The notes under the pieces were generated by a model. It ran no database searches, was not told where the DNA came from, and worked only from the letters and a program-made list of their open reading frames with translations. 64,000 bases of DNA. It comes from Lunularia cruciata. Lineage: Eukaryota > Streptophyta > Marchantiopsida > Lunulariales > Lunulariaceae. A program made the position numbers and the translations under genes. The stretch is taken from positions 3,635,303 through 3,699,302 of the forward strand of contig OX419759.1 of the NCBI GenBank assembly GCA_948567375.1, in the 5' to 3' direction. The stretch's first letter is position 1, and each line of letters opens with the position of its first letter. Of this stretch, positions 32,590 to 44,649 are shown piece by piece.

Positions 32590-35500
32590 ATGGATACTAA
32601 TTTGTGGAATGGAATGGTCGAATTTGCCAAAGACACGTTCAAAGAGCAATGGAGTCATACCAAACATCTTTTTGATGAGCAGCAGCGTGAAGGGAACTTA
32701 CTGAAGATCAATTATATCTTCGTCTGTGTCTTCTTTTTGTTCCTGTGGGCTTTGAATTACTACAGAAAGACATCAACGAAAATTGTTGGGGTGTTGTATG
32801 ACCGATATGACTCGGCTGATAAATTGCTTAAGCTCAAGGTGGACGCTGAGAAGAAGAAGAAATTCCTTGACAGCTTGGCTGCTACATTGGGAAGTTGGAG
32901 ATCTGCTTGTACGTGGTTGGTGGGGGACGAGAGTGTGCGCGTCAATGTCGCTGAGACAGAGCTTCTGATACCCAAGAACAAGAAAGGGAACTTCAAATTG
33001 TTGACTGTGACAATCTTCTTTCCGGCTAATGCTGCTGGTGCGGATGTCGAGAGTTTGCTGGAATCAGTAAAGAAGATCAGCTCATCTCCAGTAAGCGGAG
33101 GAGATGCGGGTCTCAACGGGTTTCGAGGACCCAATATCCTGCAGGCCAAAGTGAAGGTTACTGAAACACTTCTCTCTGATTTGGAGCTCCTTCAGAAAGA
33201 GGCCTCTAAAATTGATCGAAAGTGCACTATCCAAATCGAGTCTTGGGGTATATTGAACAGAGACGGTGAGTGAGCTCTGACAGAACATATGTTCATGCCC
33301 TTGTGATCTCACTTCTTTCCGAGTGTATGGGTTCCTCCCTCGTGCTATTCACTATCGAGCAAGATCCTTCAATTTTGGGTATCCTAACATGTCCTTCTGT
33401 TCTTTTCGGGTGACAGCCAAAAAGCAACTGCTTCATGATGCAAGCGTGCCATCAATTGTACACGCAGAATATGCGGCAGGTATGGCATTCCTTGCAGAAT
33501 AGCAATTTAACGGTTCGGAACAACAATTTAACGGAAGTTTCACATGCTCAGGAGAAGGAGTTTACAAGGATTACAAGGTGACTAGTTAATTCCTGCGTTG
33601 TGCTTTTCTTGATAATCCATGTCTCCTTTTTTAGTCTAATCCGAACTTCTCTCCTGACTGCCGGGCGGTCAACAGTGACCAAGACAAGCCAAGGTTCCGT
33701 TGTCTACTTTGTCACTAATCAGAAAGCCTGTGCTCCCCTTCATGCTCAAAGTTAGGAGCTGAAGATCTCGTCTTTCAACACTAAATTGGCAGTCTCACAT
33801 TAGAATCTGCTGTCCTTCACAGCAGCGGCGTCAGCTCCTCGACGAGCAGATATATAGATAATGCTGTATACCTTTCCTTTGTGTCCAAACCCAGGATTTC
33901 ACTCTGATCGGACATTGTGCGTTCTTTTGGTGCCAGGAATACTGACCATTGCTGGCGACAATCTCAAAGGAGCTGAATTTTGGATAGCGACTCGCCAACG
34001 CAGCCTGAAGTTGGAAGTAAAGTCTCTTGAGGTACAGTACAGTGAGTTGCTATGCCGATGCGTAAGTGGAGAGACTGAAGAGGGGTCCACAAGGTTTTTA
34101 ATTGCAGACAATGTGCAATTAAAAAGATTTAGCTGGGAAACTGTAATCAGTTGATCTGATGATGCCACTCAGAAATTTCTTCAAGTGTTCAACCAGCGAT
34201 TGCAATTGATGTTGCCTAAATAACCTCGGGAATTAACGGCCCAATTAAGTTGGGATTTTTAACCAAAATTTTCGGACATCACAGGAAATATCAAGTGACC
34301 GCCGGCGTAGAACTACCGGGATCCTGAATCTGGAAAGAAGCCATGAGGTTGTCACCTTGTCCCTTAGGTTATTCGCACAAGAGGTGAAGGATGTTCGGGT
34401 TTACGCAACAAAAGACATTGGAAAGGAGAAATCCGGGAAATTAGAGAAACAATCCTTACTGATCCACAGCCGCGCAATACCTGTAAAAGATGCTCTCTGG
34501 GTGCACGGTGAGCTCTCGAACTGAAAGTGTAGTGCTTCCTGAATCTTCTACAAATTTCCCAAAGGAATGATTTTGCTGACTCCTTGTGGTACGTGTTTTC
34601 CTTGCAGCATTCCGGGTTTGGTTGCCAGACTTCCTCTTCACCACACTCTTGGTTTATTCCGCAGTTTGGGGATTTTTCTTTCTGCTCAGACTTTTCAGGA
34701 GCCCTTTCTCGCTGTCTATGGAGCCCGATTTCAACGTGCTAGCCATCATTGTCTTTTATCCTCTTCTACTTTCCATGTTTTTTCAACCCCAAAGGTACGT
34801 GGGTTTGCGCTGGGTTACCAATGGGACATCTGTGTAATTTCATGTTTTCATTGCCAAACTACCATTGATAAGATTCTGTTTCTTGAAACAGAAAGACAAG
34901 ACTGCCGCATTTTAAGTTATTTTTTCTCATACTGCAGACATGGCGAGGCTTACAAGGAGAACGTCCACGGTTTCGTACGGGGGGTGATGACCCTAGTCAT
35001 CGGAGCTGTGGATTTGATCAAGAGAGAGCCTTATCTTGCATGCGTGAGATCTCCCATAGTTGACAGCAAGGGTCAGCCACGCAGTCCCACTGCATCATTA
35101 ACATCGACACAGAGTCCACCCTGTAAGCTTCCTCCTACATGTGACGAAACGTCTCAGTTGTCTACGCTGTCGTCGTTCTGTGAAGGTTTTATTTTGAATT
35201 CGTGCATTTGGTGGTACATAATTCAATCAAATTTCTTCTTTAGGTAGCTTCTTTCCTAGCATACATCCAACAGTTTACTCATTTTTGGAGTAGTTGACGA
35301 GTGTACTTATGCTTGCATTATTCCAGCGGTCCCAACTAGAACAACAACGACATCCTTATCGTCGTCGTCATCGGTTGAATCGTTCGTGCAATCAATACTT
35401 TTAAAGGAGGCAGCTAAATTCTCAATCTTTGATGCGGGCTGGGAGCCTTGCGTGATTGAAAAGGTGGTCGACAACAGATTAGGGAAGACGGTCTTTCAAC

Positions 35501-37347
35501 AAGTTCTGAGAGAAGGAAACGACTTCGACGCGGTAAACAATCCTTTCTATGTGGTTCAAAACAGAAGTGAAACCACCGCATGGCAGGACGAGGCACAAGT
35601 TCACTTGGCGTCCAAGTATCTTATCAAGGCCCTCCAAAAGCACCTACCAAGTCACTCAAGCCTCTTCGGCATGGACCGTCCAAAAGTTCCAGCAAGAGAC
35701 ATTTATGTCATCCTCGATGAACTCACTATCGAGGACAATGGAGGAATGGAATACGATGAGCTGAGCAAGGCCCAGCGGCATTTGGACCTCTTAATCAAAT
35801 ACATCAAGGAGGAATTTAAAGAGGTCACATTACGTTTGGAGCGCATGAGGGAAGAGAAAAAGGTTTCTTATGACTTGCTTTGGGCATTCTTATACCCCAA
35901 TCAGAAAGTCGTCTACAATTGCATGCTGTCCAACATATTGCTGTGCGGTACCGTTTTCGAACGCCTATCATTCAAGCACGACGGTCCTCCCAGTTCGTCT
36001 TCCGATCCCAGTCTGAAAATTGTACTGGACATTTGGGACTACAATGGAAAAGACTACCGCAAGGTTAAGATAGTCCGAGAAATTGCAAGCTTCGATGGCG
36101 AGCGCTCATTCGAGGAGGTCGCTGTTCGGCCCATCGGAATGGCAAGCGCGCCACAGGAAGTCTTAGAAGCGGAGTTTCTCGCCAATGGCAGAAGATTCAA
36201 CGAACTTGCAGTGAAACCAGCCTTTCTGTTCATGAACTACCAGGGGGCTATCTACCTGGCCCAGAGAAAAAGCAAATATGACAAACCAAGCCCTCTGAAG
36301 AAGAAAGCTGATGGAAGGGTGATGATTGACACCGCAGGATTTGCGTCCAACAACCCGGATTTCAAAATGGCTGGTGCGCAGCCACCTCGAACACGACTTG
36401 GAAGGGTTGCAATGCCCCCATCTTACGAGAAGTCAGAACTGCCAACTATGGAATCAGTTAAACCAGTTGAACCATCTGATGAAACTCTAATATACTCCCC
36501 AGCCCTTGTGTATGGGTTCTCTTTTGCTATGAAGGAATGGGGGATGTTTGAGATCGCTGGATTTAGCGAGGTCTCATTCAACGACACTGCTTACAATGAG
36601 CTGGTGATGAACCCTGAGGGGAAAGACTTGATCTACAGTCTGGCAAGCCAGTACGTTGCGCACCCCGAGAAGGAAGATATGAAGTGCATCGACTCCATCT
36701 CGAACAAAGGCGATGGCTGCATTATTCTCTGTTATGGCCCTCCAGGAACCGGGAAGACCCTCACAGCTGAATCTGTAGCAGAACAGTTGCACCGTCCTCT
36801 TTGGGCTATCAGTCTATCTGAGCTCGGGGTGACACCAGAGGAGGTCGAGTGCTCACTTTCAAGAGTTCTGGACATTGCCTCCATGTGGCAAGCGGTTCTT
36901 CTCCTCGACGAAGCTGACATTTTCCTGGAGAAGCGGTCCATGAAGAGCGACCTCAAGCGAAATGCCATGGTGGCGGTTTTTCTTCGCTTGCTGGAGTACT
37001 ATCGTGGAATGATGTTCCTCACCACCAACCGTGTTACGACCTTTGATGAAGCCGTGCGCTCGAGGATCTCCATGTTCGTGAGATACCATCCACTGGGGCA
37101 GCCACAGCGTGAATTGGTTTGGAGCAATCTTTTGTGCAAGGCGGGAATTCACGAAGCTCCTTCTGCTGATGTCGTGTCGAATAGTTTCAACGGACGAGAG
37201 ATTAGAAATGCCATTCAAACCGCCCAAGTTTGGGCAAAAAGCAAGAACGAGCCCCTGCAGATGAAGCATGTGAGTTATGTGGTCAAAATCTTTGCGAATT
37301 CTGTCAAGGAAGTGGAAGAAGAACCTGATACACATCAGAACCCATAA
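32590..37347 (+). CDS. Membrane-anchored AAA ATPase, eight exons (copy 2, intact)
   Basis: Predicted exons are 32590-33265, 33417-33479, 33676-33750, 33895-34031, 34285-34507, 34608-34794, 34938-35122 and 35327-37347. All introns are GT..AG, the phases agree, and the sum is 3567 bases (1188 residues plus stop). Residues about 36-55 form a first membrane segment (YIFVCVFFLFLWALNYY). Exon 6 gives two more (FLFTTLLVYSAVWGFFFLL and VLAIIVFYPLLLSMFF). A serine-rich linker precedes a C-terminal half typical of a fungal-type AAA family: a DUF7025-like region, then the AAA core. The core has Walker A GPPGTGKT at about 986-993, Walker B LLLDEADIF with Asp-Glu at about 1043-1044, sensor MFLTTN and VRSRISMF. 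Such ATPases use ATP to remodel proteins; the substrate is unknown. Exon 3 is the least certain exon. A decayed copy lies at 1-4626. Confidence 0.85.
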
Positions 37348-37805
37348 ATACACTTGCTCTATATCTTCCCGTCTGTGAGCTCACATTCTGGAAGACGGCT
37401 GTTGGCTACGAATCGGGGCGAATACTGAAAGAGTTGCGGCATTGCACATAATGCTGCACTCAGAACAGGAGTAGAAGATCGTTTCTCCCTGTTCATGGGT
37501 AAGTAGTGTTGTTAGCTGCAGTGTTTAGGGAAACTCTCTGGTGAACTTGTATATATTGTGATATTATGTATGGCACTTGATCAATAAAATGCAGCGAAAT
37601 TTTGAGATGATAACGGTGGAACTGTTGGAGCGCACAAGCAAGAAACTAGTTGCTCTGTTGTATACTTTAGGCCTACCCGTATTTGCCCGCCGTTGGGTAT
37701 TTTTCTGCTCACTTGAATCAGATAACCCCTGGCTGTCCTGCAATTTAGTTCCATTCGCATAACCCCAATTTGAGGGGTAAGCACATCGTCGTTCGCTTCC
37801 TTCCA
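32700..37805 (+). repeat. Segmental duplication, copy 2 (partner 1-5076)
   Basis: Introns, exons and 3' flank all align with 1-5076. The right border is just after GCTTCCTTCCAA. The left border cannot be seen, because the partner is cut by the window edge. Confidence 0.9.
37583..37588 (+). promoter_or_regulatory. AATAAA poly(A) signal of the AAA ATPase gene
   Basis: AATAAA lies about 235 bases after the stop codon and is conserved with 4853-4858 in copy 1. Confidence 0.55.
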
Positions 37806-37829
37806 AAACATATTATGCATTATGTCAGA

Positions 37830-37983
37830 CGATTCTGTTATACTCGTCAACATCAAAGCTTTCGGACTGTAGCTACCTCAGATTCTATCTTTCTCCTTTG
37901 GAAGTTTGTGTCTACTCCTTATGGTTCTTCTGGCCAACAACTACAGTACTAGTAGCTGCCCTAGCAGATATTCGATGGGGCAT
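37830..37983 (+). repeat. Dispersed repeat, copy 2 (partner 30555-30705)
   Basis: It starts within about 25 bases of the right end of the duplicated AAA block and matches 30555-30705 in order and orientation. Confidence 0.75.
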
Positions 37984-40070
37984 ATCTGGGAGATTGACAT
38001 GGCAGAATGTTCCGAAGTTCTTCCCCATACCACTCCGAATTCGTGAGAACGGCATGTGAAGGGTTTTCAAGGGCCAGGTCATATCTGCCTCAGATCATAA
38101 TAAATGTAGCCTTTCAAGATCGAGACCCCTTTTAGAACCACGGACAGGAAGTCAACATTCTCCTCAGGAACTGACTTCTTTGATTTACTTCTTACTGGCA
38201 AGAAAGTTCGCCGGTGAAACTATGGGGTATCTGCCATCTCGACCGAATCCTGAGTGCGGATAACAGAAGTCATTCTCTTCCTCCTCCGAGGTCTTTGTCC
38301 TCTTCGAGCGGCTGAAGTTATGTACAAGTCACACTCAACTGCAACTCCTCGCGATGATGTTGAGAATGGGTCCTACCGTCTTCTAGACTTGTCTTAGCTA
38401 CAACTGCAGCGTGGGAAGTATCTAATCTGTTGCAGTAGGGCCGGTTCGCCGGGACCATGGTAGTTACCAGAGGCTAAACTTAAAGAAGCTCTTTAAACTT
38501 CCGTCCGCACATCTGCATGCGCGCAGTGCCATGTTGTACCCGCTAGATTAAACTCACTGAAAGGATCAGTTGTGTAGCAGGCCATTCCGAAAAATTCTGG
38601 GCTGCTGCTGAGCTTGGTAGGGTACATAAATAGTCCTGTTTGGCTGAGTTTCGAGTCATGACCGTGAATCCTTTCTGGTATTTCTGTCGCTCTTTTCACT
38701 ACTACAAAGACTTTGTCTAATAACTGCTTCATTAAAACCTTACGTACATCAGTCTCGTTGATTACCGACTGATTATTCACTCGATTGGCCAAGTCGAGTC
38801 AATACTTGTCAAATGGCTTGCATACGCTGTTCAAAGAAGATTCGCACTTCACGAGTTTCTGCTTCAGCTTCCTTCCATAGTCTTACATTTACTTCCCTTT
38901 CACAAAAAGTGTTACTTGGAATTTATGGATGGGATGACACACCAAGTCTTTGAGGGTGAAGTGACTATTTCTTCAGAGGCCTGGTTCGAGTTCGAAGATC
39001 TGGACTGAATGGTTCAGGCTAGAGAATGTCCGGAGATTTGAATTGCATAGGCATGGCCTTTAACAGCAGGTACTACTAAGAAACGGGATCCGGCTAGATC
39101 AAGTACGTGGAGAGTAGACGTACATGGTGACGATTGAGCTAGAATATTTAGAGATAGGAAGTGAAACTGCCCCACGTAGGTGATCACATCCCACGGCTTT
39201 CGTGTTGTTAGGCATCTCCCAAGCAGTTCCCTGTTAGGGGTCATCACCTACAAAAACATGTAGCAGAGAAGTACGCTCGGATGCTGAGTTGAGCAGGTTA
39301 GTGCATCCGGTGCCTATATGCTTCGTAATTCGCGAGATGTTTCTCCACGTATGTCCTCATAAAGATGCAAGTTGGAGATGGAGCGGAGTGAATCACATTG
39401 CGAGTTTTCCTCGGACACTTTTGCGTGCCAAGGTTGAGAATGGGGTCCATGTGTGTGAAATAGGGATTGTACATTCTTGGCAGGTGTGAGAGGAAAAAAT
39501 GTAGAGAGATTGGGAGGGAGAGAGACACAGACTGGTAAAGCTTGTTTGCAGAAATCGATTCTTTTATAGACACACATAAAGTGAGGATGTTGCTCTCTTT
39601 TGTTGTGGCTGGGACCACACACGTTGGAGCAGCTGATTTCTGGAAAGGGTCATCTGTTCGAAGTTGTTACAACTTCCTCCTCCACCTGAAGTTAAAAGCA
39701 TGTGAACGTCTCCCCGTGAGGGCGGCCCACTTCTACCTGCAATATGGGCCTTATCCCCACCAGAAGAGACCTGTTGAACAAAAGAATTTGGACACACAAC
39801 GGCCAGAGATACTTCATTGGGAGAGGTGTAATTAGCATGTCTAGCTTGCTGCTGCTGCGACGAAATGGTGTGTGGGACTCTATCACAGATTTCTCCTCTC
39901 TGTGTAACTTTCTTGCAGAAAATAAGCTCCTCTCCTCGAGGAAGAAGCAGTAGGGTCCACTGCACGACACAAAGTTAAAACTCTGCTGGAATTCGAGATA
40001 TGTGGGGGCACTACTTGACTTAAAGTCAGGAGGTCTAGGTCCTTAATTGGACGATAATCCTGCAGCCATA
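37984..40070. other. Spacer without recognisable genes
   Basis: Several ORFs of 60-130 codons overlap on both strands near 39290-39970, but none shows a domain, repeat or consistent codon pattern. No transposon domain was read. Confidence 0.4.
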
Positions 40071-40072
40071 TT

Positions 40073-40322
40073 CTTGTACTTCTTTGCCTTCTTAGCCTGT
40101 ACTAGGAACTAACAGGTAATCAATAATTTTATGATCACATGATGAAGCATTCGCCCTCATTCTTTAACTTATTTGCCTTTCCAAATGTAACTAAGAAGTA
40201 ATTAATAATTTGATCATCACTTGAAGGAGCATTCGTCCTCATTCTTTAACTTATTTGCCTTTCCAAATGTAACTAAGAAGTAATTAATAATTTGATCATC
40301 ACTTGAAGAAGCATTCGTCCTC
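40073..40322. repeat. 82-bp tandem repeat, about three copies
   Basis: CATTCTTTAACTTATTTGCC starts at 40158 and 40240, a period of 82. A more diverged first copy begins near 40073, and a partial end GCATTCGTCC lies at 40311. Confidence 0.85.
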
Positions 40323-41028
40323 GGTTCCTAGTTGCTGCATTCAATCGAATTGAAGATGATAAGATATAATCAATTCTTGCAACTCCACTGTGCGGGTACG
40401 TGGTATGCGTCTGCATGGTCTCTTATCCGTAAGAGAACCAGAAGAGCAGAAACTATAAGATAGAGGACGTCCTCCGCGATCTGATGCTATCGATCTTTGA
40501 GGAACTCTTGGTGGAAGGAAAGAGCTGCAGCTGGGCGGCTACTTAGTCGTAGGTTCTGTCTAAAAGGGCGATAGCAAAAAGACGAGAGCAGCTGCATGCG
40601 CCCCTCTTCCTCTCCCACTTTACCTTTCTTTTCTGTAACTTGAAATTGTCGCTTATTACGCTAGCGTCGATTATCGTTTTCTGCAGTGGTAAGTGGGCAA
40701 ACTTCTGCGCTGTCTGCAGGCCTAGGCCTCGTTACCTCGGTACGAACTTGTCAGCATGTTTTCCTGGAGTCACGTACAGTGGGTGCGTTATTTGTGAGCC
40801 TGGTGCTTTTGCATCTTGATATCTCTACACCTGAAGGGTCATATTTTTGCTATGCATATTTCAGATTGTCCTCTAGCTACTTATAGACCTCGATCGTCTT
40901 CTTCTTCTGTTACAGTATCTCTCTCTACTGTAGCTTCCTGACCCGCAGTTCAGCTCCAGCGAGCAGTTTTGGACTACCGGTCTGAATAACGCTAGCGGAG
41001 ACCGTCCAGCACCCTGTTTCGTGTTTGC

Positions 41029-41241
41029 ATGCCTACCCACTCAATTGATTCTCTATCTTACTTTTCCTCTTATTCCTACCTTCAGAGTCTCCTTCTTCAT
41101 CTTGGACACTTGGTGTTGGTTGAGGTCGAAACGCTGGAATGTGAGCTTAAGGGTCGTAACATCCGGGAATTTGATCGGTGGGTGGGTGAGTTGGAGGGCT
41201 TGGCAATATCTTCAAGATCGACAGCCCTCAAGAAGCGGTAG
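41029..41241 (+). other. Possible coding exon of unknown function
   Basis: A 70-codon open stretch ends with LGHLVLVEVETLECELKGRN and IREFDRWVGELEGLA, a charged helical pattern. A CAG acceptor-like site lies at about 41084-41086, and a TATAAATA box is further on at 41371. No family is recognised. It may be an exon of an unrecognised gene between 40.6 and 41.3 kb, or chance. Confidence 0.2.
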
Positions 41242-41309
41242 GTGGATTTACAGTGCCGTTTCCTTTGAACGTCTTCCAATATCTGATCTCCTGATTATAG
41301 GAAAGTAGT

Positions 41310-43190
41310 GAATTAATATTCGTTTGGAACCACCACACCACCACTACCTATAGGAAGAGCTCGAGTTTTGTATAAATACCGTGGGTTATCTCAATTCAGC
41401 TGGTAACGGAGCTGTTTTTCTCCTCAGAAATTCTTTGTACTGTCTTTAGTAAGGCTGAGTACAGCAGTTGGAGTTTTGTCGTCCCCGTGAGACTTGGCCG
41501 CCGATCTTACATACTTTTTGAGGCGATAGAACAAAAGAAGCAGATTCAAGCACGACACTAGCGACAAGCAGCTTGACTTTCGAACCATGGTGCCGTTGAA
41601 GTCAAAATTCACTCCTGAAGGCCTGCAACGGGAATTTAAACTCTTAATAACTTGACAGTTGAGTCTATTCTTATTCCATCTCTAAAGAACTGCAACACCT
41701 CACGTATGCAAGTAGAAGCTTAGTGCTAAATTGCAACATAGCTTATCTGCAAGCGGTATTCTAGATGCAGTAACGAAAACAGTTGAGAACTGCTGAAGGA
41801 CAAGTACTGAAATCAAATACGTAAGGATATCCTTCCTAAACTACGCAAAGGATTCGTCATAACTTCTATTGTTGCTAACCACAGGAGAAAGGAGAGACCA
41901 CACACTACGATAATAAAAGCGGTATTGGTCATTGGAAATTAAAGGGCTCTACACAGAAAACGAGAATGCATTCTATATTCCCTTAGCCTTGTTGCACTAG
42001 ACTATTTTGTGAACGTTTATTCTTCTAAACATCTCCAGCAACTTGAGGAACTCAGCCTGATTTGATTGCAGCCACGTCTGAATCTCCTCAGACTCTGCTC
42101 AAGCCAACTCAAATCCACTTGCAAACCTACTTGAACTATCCTAATACTATATTTTACCTTGCATATAATAAATAATCACCAGCCACAAAATACTAGACAT
42201 AACGGTTTAATATAGAAGTAAAAGTTATTTGGTAGAAATAAATTCTGATAGATGACCTATTCATGACCATAATTCTGAGATTCTCTAAAACGATGAGTCA
42301 TATTTGTCTCTTAGACTCCATATTTGAGTAACGGGAGCAGAAGCCGTTCGGAGAACAACTCTTAGACTAGATACTGTAAACTTTTAACTTCTCTTCAAAG
42401 TCTCTCTACCTGGCGTGGATTTAATGCCTTAGCCTAGCAACCTCGAGCTGTCTTGCTCTCTTGATCTCGGTAGAATGGGTCTTCAAAGTCATGTATGGAT
42501 CGGTGAGATTAGAAAAGAGACCCGCACCGATAGGAAGACCTCATCGGTGACATAACATTAGTCACATCCGATCTTTCTCTTCACTTTTACGTGTGGGTCG
42601 TTCTCTCCGTCCGTCCATGACTCGCATTGGTGCAAATCAAGCTGGACGCGAAATTTTGGTGGGCGGAGAGCCCTCCTCTGTACCGTGAATGCAACACAAT
42701 AGGAATGGCAATATGAAAGACCGTACGGTAAAGTACGGCACTATACCAGTGCCGGACCCACGAAATTTGTATGCAACCAAGTGCCAGTGCCCACCATGCC
42801 CAGATTTATTCCTGGTATCCAGTAACTCGATCGATCTATACATGATTCGAAAGAAGTCAGAGAGCACTTATTTGTACAGTGTCTCGCAAAAGGGCGTAGA
42901 AAACACGAAGGATGGGAAGACCCCATCAAGCACAGTGTTTGTACAATGCATTGGGGTTAGCCCTACTTTACCTCTTCTTCTATCCTTGTACGGCTTAAAT
43001 GGTACTTCCCCTCCTTCTTGTTATCCTACGCTATCGCCTTTCCCCTTCATTTGTAAAGTGCATCAGTGACTAATTAGGGCATGCATGTAGTACCACAGAT
43101 ATCTTCCTGACCTTTAAGAGACGAATGTAGTAATGTAGGTATCCACCGCGCGAGCGCAAGTGTAGGTACCTATCCTACACTTGCACATCG
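41310..43190. other. Spacer without recognisable genes
   Basis: Only short ORFs (such as 42689-43069, 126 codons, low-complexity end) without a known domain. Confidence 0.35.
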
Positions 43191-43400
43191 AGGCATGGCC
43201 GCCTTCACTTGCAAGGTAAGCTTCCAATATTGATGTATAGAGCTTGATACACTTGATGTGGGGAAGTTCTTGTGCAATGACCTGAATGACTACTTGTAGA
43301 GTGAGCTTTCAATTGTAATATATTGATCTATAGAGCTTGATACAAAAGTCGGTGTGCAATGACCTGAATGACCGGAAAGTACATTAATGATCATGAATTC
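43190..43400. repeat. Diverged direct repeat of about 110 bases
   Basis: Two adjacent stretches share GTATAGAGCTTGATACA-type sequence followed by TGTGCAATGACCTGAATGAC (about 43230-43290 and 43325-43372). Confidence 0.65.
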
Positions 43401-43591
43401 GGCAATAGTAATATATTGGAGTGGACATTCATGTGAAAGGAAAGAAATGTAGATCAAAATTTTTTAAACCATCTCATTTTTATATTGGTGCATGATACAC
43501 CGGGCTTACTTTAATATAACACAATGGTAAACAATCAGTATTATTTCCCAAACGTCAAATGGGAAATCTATCTTATCCAGGAGCTAATATT

Positions 43592-43711
43592 ATTAAGTAC
43601 ATAACAACCACATTGGAAGGTATGGATTCATATATAACTAATAATGGTATAATTAAGTATATAGCAACCACATTGGAGGGTATGGGATCATATATAACTA
43701 ATAAAGGTAAC
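43592..43711 (+). repeat. 60-bp tandem repeat, two copies, frame-preserving
   Basis: ATTAAGTA.ATA.CAACCACA starts at 43592 and 43652. It lies inside an 87-codon open stretch (43559-43822) that therefore holds a repeated IIKYI.TTLEGM.SYITN unit of 20 residues. No promoter or homologue is evident. Confidence 0.8.
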
Positions 43712-44181
43712 ATTGCCCGGACATTTCAAACTCCTCATGTCTTTAAAGCCCAAAAGCTAAGTAGTAAACTTGAAGGGGAAAAAAAAGTGAATTCAATGTA
43801 CATAGAAGTGCAAAACGAATGATGAGCACGAGCCTGAAGAAAAAGGGCTAAAATCAGATACGTAACTGTGGCCCGCCTAAAAGAAAGAGGGAACGAAACA
43901 AAGTAATATATTGCTCAATTGTGTGATATCGATCTCTAAATAAGGTATCTTTTCATGTAAAGGAAGGATCCTTGACTTGTTGGATACTCTTACTGCAGTT
44001 GGTCTTTTTTATAGGCCCATTGCATAAGAAAGTTGTAAGTAAAGGAAATTCTCTTTCTAAAATATGAGAGTTGAGTATGTATTGAGAAATAGCTAGAGCT
44101 CCTCTCTGTTGCAGGGAATCTCTTGTTACATTTCAAAGGTGATCATTAACTATTAATGAATATACCAAAAGAAACTCTATA

Positions 44182-44645
44182 ATCAAATGTAAACAGGTAT
44201 TAGAGGATAGTTGTAGCAATTCTCACTTGGATTTTAGCTCCTGCAAATGATTTTACTTATGAAGGGTTTGGAACCATCACATCAAACATGGTATATTGTC
44301 CATTTATGAATGTGTGGTTATATCCATAATCACGCATCAAGGAAATGGTCCAAGCATATAATTTGTACCTTGAACCGTGTAGACAATAACACAACATACA
44401 TAAGGGATACAGTCAAAAGTAAAAATCAAAGGTAAAAAGTTATTAGACGATAGTTGTAACAATTCTCATTGGAATGTTAGCTCGTGCCAATGATTCTACT
44501 TGTAAGGGGTTGGGAAACACCACATCAACAGAGTATATTGTCCATTTTTCAATGTGATTATATCCATTATCACACATCGAGGAAATGGTCCAAGCTTATA
44601 ATTGGTACCTTGAACCGTGTAAATCATAGGACGACATACATATTC
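44182..44645. repeat. Diverged tandem duplication of about 240 bases
   Basis: 44182-44402 and 44424-44645 share GATAGTTGTA.CAATTCTCA, GTATATTGTCCATTT and ACCTTGAACCGTGTA in order, with a period of about 242. They are non-coding. Confidence 0.8.
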
Positions 44646-44649
44646 ATAA

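Noticed and set aside
34567-35247. A 226-codon ORF that looks like a separate gene
   Set aside because: It runs through predicted exons 6 and 7 and their introns, partly out of frame with exon 6. The exon phases of the AAA gene explain the real coding parts.
39290-39970. Overlapping ORFs of 90-133 codons on both strands
   Set aside because: No domain, no consistent frame and no splice context. They look like chance ORFs in a less AT-rich stretch.
42689-43069. 126-codon ORF
   Set aside because: No recognisable domain, a low-complexity end and no promoter or homologue within the window.
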